Assembly (NCBI GenBank): GCA_021442155.1
Contig: CM038215.1
Location: forward strand, 214,576,982-214,640,981
Direction of reading: 5' to 3'
DNA length: 64,000 nt
Source: Cymbidium sinense
Lineage: Eukaryota; Streptophyta; Magnoliopsida; Asparagales; Orchidaceae
The translations under genes were made by a program, and so were the position numbers. Under the pieces are notes generated by a model. It searched no databases, was not told the DNA's origin, and saw nothing but the letters and a program-made list of their open reading frames with translations. Position 1 is the stretch's first letter. Every line of letters starts with the position of its first letter. Positions 55,303 through 64,000 of this stretch are shown here, one piece after another.

Positions 55303-55580
55303 GGGGTTGTTTGGGATCACTTTTATTTTCTATTTTTTGTTTTTATTTTTATGTTATTTTTGAAAACATGTTTGTTTAGACTGTTTTTTATGTGATTTTT
55401 TTTTATTTTCAAAATAAAAAAATGTTGTTTTTAAAAACACTCAAAACATCTAAAAGATGTTTTGAGTGTTTTTAAAAATAACAAGTACAATCAAATAAAT
55501 TTATTTTTAAGCAAAACTTAAACAAAACAAAACAAAAATAAAAAATAAAAATAAAAAACAAAAGTGATCCCAAACGGGCC
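55303..55580. mobile_element. Tourist-like MITE
   Basis: 278 bp with terminal inverted repeats. The left end is GGGGTTGTTTGGGATCACTT, and the complement of the right end is GGCCCGTTTGGGATCACTTT. The similarity continues for over 40 bp into T-rich/A-rich sequence. TAA precedes it and TTAA follows, consistent with a 3-bp TNA duplication of the PIF/Harbinger group. Its centre holds a perfect 24-bp inverted repeat at 55428-55478. No coding capacity. Confidence 0.85.
55428..55478. repeat. Perfect 24-bp inverted repeat inside the MITE
   Basis: Arms 55428-55451 and 55455-55478 are exactly complementary (core CACTCAAAACATCT / AGATGTTTTGAGTG) around a 3-base AAA spacer. Confidence 0.95.
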
Positions 55581-56589
55581 TTAAATTAATTCATTTAAAT
55601 GGGGTTTTGTTCATGTTTCTTCGGTCAAGCAATGAACAATTTTTATACCAAAAAAATTTAAACTTTTTTTTAAAATATTTAATACTTATTATAAATTTTA
55701 CTTCATATGTATTAATTATGAAAATAAAAAATATTTTTTAAAACATCTCTTATTTTTGGGAATTATGTTTGATGTGATTTGGCATTATTCGAAGACTAGT
55801 CAACTTGATTTTAACATAGTTTGATTAAATTTTCAGTTCATAAATTTCTCTAGTCATTAATCATTCGATCAATTAATGAATATAGAAGTGTAATTTGACA
55901 TTGGATTTAACCCTTGTTGGAGTTTGATTCTTGAAAAATAAATCTTCTTTAAAATGTTACTCTAAAATCTCATTTTTTAAAAAAAATATATAGAATAAAA
56001 TTTCTTCTTATTGGTTTCAAGGTGCCACACAACTAAGATCCTTAAAGAATACTATGTACAAATTGTGTGATTACCTAGTCAGCATTGAATATGCTTTCAG
56101 ATTCCATTCTAAATTCATATGCTCTTTACACCCCATCTTAAACTCTTTACTTGATTAAATTGATTTCAATTTATATATTAATATCAAGGCTTAATTTATA
56201 TGGGTCAAGTCCTACACTACACCTTTCAAGCACTTTAGTCAGCTTGCTTTTATTGAAAAACTAAACAATTGGAGACCACCTTTTAAGATAAATCACACAT
56301 CTTGGGACAACTAATCATGGCCATTTTATTAGATTATAAATGGTCCTCTTATTTTCCTAAAAACAAAATATTTTGAATTATCAACATTCCTGCATTAACT
56401 TGATCGTATATTAATTAGGCCTAATTCCTTAATCTAATTATGCATTCTAAGTTAGGCATACATGAAGATTTAGCTATATCACTATGGTTTGATTTATTGT
56501 CTTTTCCATTCCTCCCAACTACGTGCTGTTGGAATCGATTGCTAAATGAAGAAGATTGAACAACTTGTCATTTGGTTCATTTATGTTCA

Positions 56590-56985
56590 CAAATTATATC
56601 ATTTAAGCTTGTGAAGAAGCTGGTATGGAGCTTGATTATGACTCAATTAAGCCTTGTTGGTGAACAATATTATTTAAAATTTTATTTTTTTAGGCTTACT
56701 AAGCTTTAATTGATACAACTTGTGTATATTTCTTAGCAACTTGTTCGAGATCAAGCTTGATTAAAGTTCATTTATTTCATTAAATGATCTGCTTGTTAAT
56801 TGGCTCAAAAATCTGAATTTGAGCTAAGCTCATGAACAAGCTTGAGCTGAGCTTGAACAATATGTTTTTAAATGAGCTTAAGCTTGAAAACCATCCTAAC
56901 GCTTACTCGATAATGGTAAATAAGCTTGAACTCAAACAAGCATATGCTTGGCTCAGCTCAATTCAACCCTATTATCTATAAGATA
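56590..56985. repeat. AGCTTG/CAAGCT-rich stretch
   Basis: Many copies of AGCTTGA, GAGCTTGAAC, CAAGCTTGAG and AAGCTTG in both orientations. Similar stretches are common in plant non-autonomous DNA elements, but no ends were found. Confidence 0.5.
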
Positions 56986-59589
56986 AGCAACAAATTTTCT
57001 TGTGGGAGTATCAAAAATAAGTATATTTCCTTTCCTTAGTCATGCTCTTTTGACTAATAGAATCCAACTTGCTTACATTCTTTGGCTAGTTTTATTCAAG
57101 TAGAATCATGCACTTTTGATAGTACTATCTTTATTTTAATGGCCTTCTTATAAAAATTTCTTATAAAATTAATCGTATGATAGTTGATTGAATTCTAACT
57201 TGACTGAACCATGCATCCTTGACAAAGTTAAAGTCATTCCATTATTCAATTATATTCTATGGCTGAACATTTTCAATTTTAGGCATACACTTATACTCAT
57301 ATTATTCCTTTCCTCTTTGAGTAGATTGTCTCTAATTGGACATCTCCTACACTCTAGATATTTAAATCCCATTCCAAAAATTTATAACATTTCTATCTCT
57401 CAAGGGCTTATAATACATTCAAAAACTTCAATCTTTAGTTTGATAGTTTATAATCTTAATTATCTCTCTTCATTTTATTTTGTATATAAACATATGAAGT
57501 AAGTTTGCATATTTTAAGAAGCAATGATTCATTTAATTTTAGGGCCTGAGTTATCATTATAAGATGATATTCATTATTGATAGTTCTCTATTCATTCATC
57601 CTGTGATAACTAGACATTATATGATTGCTCAAGATATTTAAATAATATAAAATAAATTATCATTTTTAAAATTCTTTTAAATAAGGTGATAGGTCTTAGT
57701 TTTATTAGTTTCTTTAATGTGAGTTAGCTTGGTAGACCATCACCCTAGTTATTTAGCTAAGTGCTAAGGTGTGGATAGGCTGACATCTCATTAAAGGCAC
57801 TTTTTAATGCATATTATGACTTTGCTTGCTAGTTTTTGATGGCTAATTATTACATATTTATTATATCTACTTTTTATATTAGGATTAAAATATTTTTCTT
57901 GTAAGTAATAGTCATATGGACATTGCTCTTTTACTTTTAAAAGGGCCACACATCACAAAAAATGCTAACTCAAGCATCATGTATTATCTATGATGTGACA
58001 TGTTACTTGGTTTTCATTTTTTGTTTAGTAATGACTCAATTCAACATGTTTTATTTCTATGGTTTATTTAGTTTAGAAAAGTTTTGTATATGTAATAAGG
58101 TATAAGTAAAGGTTCCTTACCAAGTATAGAACCCAATAAGTAATTATATATTTATACCAAGTGACAAGGATCATGTATGAAAGAGACTTGTTGCCTAACA
58201 TTGTTGTTCATTTTATTTTAAAATAAATTTTTTGAGCATGTATATGCAATGATCAACGAATTTTTCTATTTTCTTCTAGGCTTCTATGAGTCTATTATCT
58301 AGCAATGCTAACATATTACTTTATATTTTACAAGCATCACATGTCTTATTTGTTTTTTCTTTTAAGTTTTAATATTATAGTGTAATGCCTTTTGTTTTAT
58401 TTATTACTTTATATTTGGTTAGGATACAAATGATCTATATGATAGTTATTAGACTACTATTTTATAAACTTTAATGAATCAATTATCAAAATAAAATCAA
58501 ATTGAAAAAATTTAAAAAAGTAAAAAATTAAGGCTTTCTCTTTAAATGCCATTTTAAATTAAAAGAAAGTTCTTTTTGGTGCCTTCTAAATGAGGTACAT
58601 TAAAAAATTAAGCAATGATCAAAACCCTTAAGTATTGGTGCACTTTTAAAACACAACGAAATTATAAGCATATATAAGTCTTCTTCACTTACATATAACT
58701 TGTATTATATATCAATTTTATTAAGATATATTTTCCTAACATAAGTTTTTAATATGCCTAAGGTGGTCTTAACATGCTTGGTAGTAACTGCTTTAACCCA
58801 AATAGGATTGTAAGTCCAATTGAGTAGCTCTAGTTGTGTATAATTGGGCTATCCCATTCTCCACATTCAGTAGGCAAATCCTTAGATTATTAAGCATTAC
58901 AAACCTTAAACCTTTTCAATACATTACATATCAGAAATCTAGTTAAAATTAAATTTTCTTTTCTTGGTTTTAAATCAGGAGGCTAACTTTGGATATGTTG
59001 TTTGTGGTTGCTAATAGAGTATCACATCATTTTCTTCATTTGACTACATCTAAAGCTAAGTGATCTTGAGCATGATAACTTAAGTTGATGATCTACAAAT
59101 TGTGTCTATGTTATTTAAATTTTCTCTTGGACTATTAATATTACACTTTGTTCTTTTGAGGTCATGGTACTTCTTGAATGAGTTTTAAGCTATTTAAGGA
59201 TTTTTGTTTGATAAGCTTTCTAAGTGGAAAATAATCATTTAACTTTGTTAAAATAATTCATCCTCTATCATATAGATTGGCTAGTTTAAAGCTTATATGG
59301 TTCAATTAGAATATTGGTCCTTTTAAAAAGAACCTAAAAAGTTAAATGAAAGAGTTATTTTTTATCAAGAGTATTTCCTGGATGTCCTTGAGTGTAAGTA
59401 ATTTTAGGGAGCTTTGTCCCTTTTGTAGTTATGTAACCTATTATCTCTTGACCTTGATGGTATAAATTTTTGTGAGTACTTTTCACAAGTTGAGATAAGA
59501 GTTGTTGGTCTTATCTTAATGGACCTCTCTTCTTATGTAATCTCCTTCACATGATGAATACCTTTATACCATCAACCTTTTTTTTTTTC
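56986..59589. other. AT-rich DNA, nothing recognised
   Basis: The 104-codon frame at 57188-57502 has hydrophobic low-complexity content and no family motif, and is not supported as a gene. Confidence 0.5.
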
Positions 59590-60240
59590 ATAATATAAGC
59601 ATTTTTATGTATTCTTTCAAATCAATATAAATTGAACTTCCTTTTAAAAATTTAACTGGAGCTAGATATTTTTAATGGTTTTGTGCTCAATATGTTTTGT
59701 GAAAATTTTATGTTTTCATGATTGCTACATGTCCTATGCATTTTTTATTGGTAATTGATTACCCACTAATTAAGATTTAAGATTTCCATTTAAAATAAAG
59801 AGGTAGATAAGAAATTCATCATGGATTAAAAATCATAATGAACTATAAGTTAGGGATAACTACATTAAACTTATATAATCCTTTAGATTACTTGTATCAT
59901 GTTAACGAAATCTATCACTGAAAGATAAGAAGGTTGTGTAATGAGATTAGAGACCCTAAAATTTTGATGAAAGACAACCATTATTTTTCTTCTAATTGTA
60001 TTATATCTTTTTAGATGAAATCTAATTCTTGAATCTAAATATTTATTAGAGCTATAAAGTTTTCATTCATTTTATTAGTAATTTTTTTGTTTATATATTT
60101 ACATAATTTAATAGCTTATTTTGATTATTTGAATAGAGAAAGATTATCTAAAGTTTTGGTAAATGATAATCACATCCATGTGGTACAATACTTTTACTAA
60201 CTTCATTATTTTTGGTGACCATGTACTCTTACTCATAGTC
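59590..60240 (+). mobile_element. Athila-like LTR, distal part
   Basis: Aligns with 44400-45110 of the 5' LTR. Shared blocks include AATCAATATAAA, AGCTAGATATTT/AGCTAGGTATTT, TTGTGCTCAATATGTTTTGT, ATTACCCACTAATTAAG, AGATTAGAGACC and GACCATGTACTCTTACTCAT. No primer-binding site follows, as expected for the end of a 3' LTR rather than a 5' LTR. Confidence 0.6.
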
Positions 60241-62700
60241 TTATTTGTAAAAAATAATATTAATAAATTAGATTTTATCATTGGGCTAAAATTTAAAAAA
60301 ATTAAATTTATTATTGCTAAGAATCAACTGATAATCTTAGAAAATCTATTACAAAAGGTCTCCAAGTACATTAGTGCTTAAAAATTGATTAAAAATGTGA
60401 ATAAACTAATTTATCCTCCAAGCTACCATAAAGATGAAGGTGGAGCTTGAAAGCAACTATTCTCATTATTTTATTTATTGAAAGTAAATGAGGGTGGACT
60501 TTTCTTTTTGAGGAGTATTAGTGACTAGCTTTACCTCACATATCAATTTAAGCTCCAAAAAGTTTAAGGAAGCTACTTTTGCTCCTCTGAATTAGGCAAT
60601 GGCCATTATCATTATGATTTAAATATTATATTTGAGACTAATTTAGAGAATAAATAACTTCAAGTGGCCAAATCCCATATAAAAAGGTCCTAATATTTGA
60701 AATAAGTCATGAAAATTCCTGCACCATAATGATCATAGCTATGACATTAAAGAAATTTAAATTATTAAGGACTATAATAAAAAGTACTTTGATATGGTGT
60801 CTATAAATATACTTTATTATTTGATGCACTGAAAGCAATATAACTAGTAGCAGCCTCAATCTGAGCCTAAGGTAAGAATCAAGAAAATTTGAATAATGTA
60901 ATCCATTATTATAAGTGTTTTCATAAAGGTAATCCATTAGCATATCAATAAAATGATAATAAAATATGAGTTACATTTCTCCACCTCCGCTTATACTTAT
61001 ATTCTTTTATTATTTAATAATAACCCATTACCTTATCAAACATCTATTTGATGCTATCATCATCTCAACAATGATCCATTTTTAGAGTTATTCATACCCT
61101 AAATTAATATGAATTGCTTTATTAATGTATTCTATCTTGATTTGGCTAAGATGGTGCAAAATAACATAAAACTTTCATCTTGATATTGATTCTTTGGTTT
61201 GCTTCTCAAGAGATAGTGTAGTCTTGAGGATACTATTACTTTGAGTTTGCTTTAGAAAAATGATGCGATGAACTAGAAAAGTTAATTTTCTAACCATTAA
61301 GGAACGTTGACTTACAATTGTGTTTTTGGATGACCTCCTTTAATGTGGCCATTGGATGGCTCATCGGAGTTGACCAATTTGGTGGATGAGGGATCTATTA
61401 AGATGCTTGGAGAGTAAAGAATACTTTGATAGGGTATAATTTGGAGTGATGTTTGAACTATACAAGCAATTATGATAGGCCAAGCTCAAATAGATGACAA
61501 CCTCAATTTTGGAGACCTAAATTTATAAAACTAAAAGTTTCTCTACAAAACTCTAAACCACATGAAATGAAAAAATAAACATAAATGATGTTGTATATTT
61601 TTGATGTGAAAAGTTTCCCTAAATTTCATGGGGTGTAGGTATTTATTTTGATTTTTCTTAGGACTAGTAATATGAAAACCCCTTTAGATGATAGGCTAAA
61701 ATGAAACTTAGAGTTAATAAAAGTTAAAATAATAGTGGGGATAAACAAAAATTAGCACATTAACATAAAATAAAAAAAGTTTCTACTACAATTATAAAGA
61801 GTTTCACAGAATTTTATTGAGTTAACATACACAAAATATCAATTAAAATAAAACTAAATCAATTCTATCTTATTTATGGCCGATGAGAACATTGAACCAT
61901 TTAAAGCTTTTAGTCAAAAAATTTAGGGAATAGTTTTCATAAATAGTATAATTCATTAACAACACACCAAAAAAAATATTTAGAAAAAATTAGCACATAT
62001 ATTTAAGACTACTCAGTAAAGTAGCCCTCGAAGTAAGGATCACCAAATCCTTCTTTTAGGTTGGCTAGCCACCAAGCACCAATACCATAGAAATTGTTTT
62101 TTAATTTAATTCAAAAATATTATTAAAACTTTCTTTTTATATAATTAAGTCTTTAAATAAAGTATACACAAAAAAAAATTTTAAATACACAAAGTGGGAG
62201 GGAATGGATGGAGGCAAGGGATGGGGAAGAGAGGAAATGGTTGGTTGGAAAGGGGCTACTCTTGTAACTACCCAACTCCTCCTTCCAATGCCGGCCCTCA
62301 TATATCAATTTCAAATTAATTAATCAATTAATTTGATACTTTTTCTTGATAAGTCCATAATTTTCTTTAATTACATAAGTAACCCCAAAAGATATAATCT
62401 ATTATATAAAAGACCATAAATGATACAGCTTGAAATTAAAATCATATAATCACATAATACAAGAAAAAAAAAAACATATAAATAACTAAGTCAAATATCT
62501 TCATTCTCTTCTCTATGATTTACTTCTTGTGATTAAAGCTTTCAAATTAGCTACAACCTTTCTTGCTTGAGCCCTGGTTGTGGGACTCTATCTATTTGTA
62601 TCATCTAATGCTACACCTTCATTTCAACTCTTTATTGTCTTCTTGGCCTAACATCTGGTGATCAAATTCATCACCTTAAGGAAAGCATCACAATTGATGA
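60241..62700. other. AT-rich DNA, possibly old retroelement material
   Basis: No domain could be read. A moderately GC-richer patch at 61270-61420 could be LTR-derived. The frames at 60163-60381 and 60943-60707 have no motifs. Confidence 0.45.
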
Positions 62701-64000
62701 GGACTCAATCTAATCTAGATCTACTACATTTTACTATGAAGGAGGATATTATAATGAACCAGAAGCAAGGGTAGAGGTAATTGAGGTGCCTACCTTGAAT
62801 GAGAAGTTAATAGAGAAAAGTTTTGCATTATCTTTATATAAATGTAATTTTTGTGATTAATTTATATATATTTTATAAAATAAATGTAATGTATTTACAT
62901 GAAATCTTTTTAAGATATGTAATGTTGACTTAAGCATTGTTAGCAACTCCTCCAATGTTATATCCTAGGGAAGCCATCCATCGAATAAATGAAGAGAAAG
63001 TTCTTAAATGAAATTATGGTTCCATCACCTTTGAGGTCAAGAAGCCCTTAAAGGTAAAGTTTATTATAAAAAGTTTAATGCCTTGAAGGAATCTCCATCA
63101 TCATCATGGTGAAGAAAACTAATGGGAGTTAAAGAATGTGTTAACTTGAAGAAGGTTTATAACACTTGTATGAAGGATTCTTAACCTCAACCAAACATTG
63201 ATGCCTTGGTGAATTCCATAGTTGAGTTCTCAAGGTTATTCTTTCTCAATTGTTTGTTAGGATATCACCATTTAAAAATGTATAATAAGAAAGAACAAAA
63301 AATAGTTTCATCACTAAAGAGTGAAACTTTTTCTATGAAATCATGTCCTTAAGCCTAAAGAATAATGGTGTAACCTATCAGAGATTGATGAATAAAATAT
63401 ACTAGTAACAAAAGTGTAGAAATCTTAAAGTTTATGTAGATAATATCTCTGTTATAGACCTCTTTGTTGATCTTACTAAGACCTTTTCCTCTTTTGAGAG
63501 ACATAAAATAACTCTTAATCTTGCTAAGTACTCATTTAGAAATCATGATAAAATTTTTTCTTTTCTAGCTCATCTCAATTGAAAGAGTTAAAGTTAATCT
63601 TAATAAAATATGATCCATCATAACAAATGCCTTCTTCAAAATCTATTCAAGAAGTTTTAATTTTTGAGGACAAGGTCATAAGTCTTAACTAATTTATTGA
63701 TGCTAGGGTAAAAACATGCCCTATTTATTAAAATACTTAAAAAATTTAAACTACTTTAGGTGGCATGATAATTATGAGCAAGCTTACTAATAATTAATAT
63801 CATAATTGACCACTTACCAATTTCTTAATAATTAAAGGTGGTATGGGAAAACTATTAACTAGATGATATGAGCTTCATATAAAATATTTTATAAGAAGAC
63901 ATGAGAAGAATATTGCAATAAGGTTACCTATTCTCATTGTAACTTATGGTAAATATTTATCTAAAAAATATATCTTCAAGTTAATAAAAAATTAGAAGAA
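62701..64000 (+). mobile_element. Tat-like Ty3/gypsy element, pol part, runs off the window
   Basis: It carries a decayed RT beginning near 63050 and part of the following RNase H-proximal region at 63640-63960. Motif style (PFGLKNAGATYQRLVNKIF-type) is that of the Tat lineage (Ogre/Retand-related). Its left boundary and LTR were not found, and its right part is outside the window. Confidence 0.65.
63052..63960 (+). pseudogene. Tat-like reverse transcriptase remnant
   Basis: SIIIMVKKTNGS-stop-RMC (canonical NVVMVKKSNGKWRMC), then NIDALVNSIVEFSRLFFLN (canonical RIDALVDSTAGxELLSFMD), SLKNNGVTYQRLMNKIY (canonical GLKNAGATYQRLVNKIF), NLKVYVDNISV with active site YVDN instead of YVDD (63433-63444), FSSFERHKITLNLAKYSF, then KSIQEVLIFEDKVISLN and RVKTCPIY. 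Stops and frame changes throughout. Inactive. Confidence 0.8.

Larger units (their letters stand above)
52076..59589. mobile_element. Probable nested insertion splitting the 3' LTR
   Basis: The left half of the LTR ends at about 52075 and sequence matching the right half resumes at about 59590. The 7.5 kb between is AT-rich and without recognisable pol genes. It contains a low-complexity block (52240-53010), a tandem duplication (53856-54148), a MITE (55303-55580) and an AGCTTG-rich stretch (56590-56980). Ends of the insertion were not defined. Alternatively the right part belongs to another Athila copy. Confidence 0.4.

Noticed and set aside
57188..57502. 104-codon hydrophobic open frame
   Set aside because: No family motif, AT-driven Leu/Ile/Ser content and no splice or promoter context.

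Overview
This window looks like nuclear DNA of a flowering plant. It is very AT-rich and has no bacterial-style gene packing. It carries one ordinary plant gene with short GT-AG introns, surrounded by decayed plant transposable elements of the Copia, Athila-like and Tat-like Ty3/gypsy, RTE-type LINE, PIF/Harbinger, MITE and tRNA-derived SINE types. The species cannot be fixed from sequence alone. The heavy decay of almost every element suggests an old, slowly cleared genome.

The only clear host gene is on the minus strand at 17709-12026. It is a full-length plant ABCC (MRP-type) ABC transporter of the ABCC3/ABCC9/ABCC15-like group. I could assemble ten exons with GT-AG junctions, both nucleotide-binding domains and a native stop. 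Three small indels (near 17070, 16778 and 14590) break the reading frame, so it is either a recent pseudogene or carries assembly errors.

Layout. 1-3.9 kb: AT-rich DNA with one copy (1.3-2.2 kb) of a dispersed LTR-like family. 3.9-7.8 kb: an RTE-type LINE reverse transcriptase on the minus strand, apparently split by a SIRE/Maximus-like Copia LTR. 7.9-8.7 kb: an inverted second copy of the dispersed family. 9.3-11.1 kb: GC-richer repeats, including eleven copies of a short hairpin motif. 12.0-17.7 kb: the ABCC gene and its TATA-like promoter. 18-27.8 kb: intergenic repeats, including a TATA-bearing LTR-like block and a 1.5-kb low-complexity array. 27.8-34.9 kb: a broken PIF/Harbinger element (Myb/SANT ORF plus DDE transposase) that also holds a retro-pseudogene of an RBP45/47-type RNA-binding protein and a GRF zinc-finger remnant. 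35-43.6 kb: tandem duplications, two more copies of the dispersed stem-loop module around a minisatellite, a TA microsatellite and a SINE with perfect 15-bp target-site duplications. 43.6-60.2 kb: an Athila-like Ty3/gypsy element whose 3' LTR seems split by about 7.5 kb of later DNA containing a Tourist-like MITE. 62.7-64 kb: a Tat-like Ty3/gypsy reverse transcriptase running off the window.

Apart from the ABCC gene the region is a layered transposon graveyard. The most informative non-genic signals are two families of short stem-loops whose arms vary in a pairing-preserving way, the SINE, the nesting relationships, and the almost purely transitional decay of the Athila primer-binding site.
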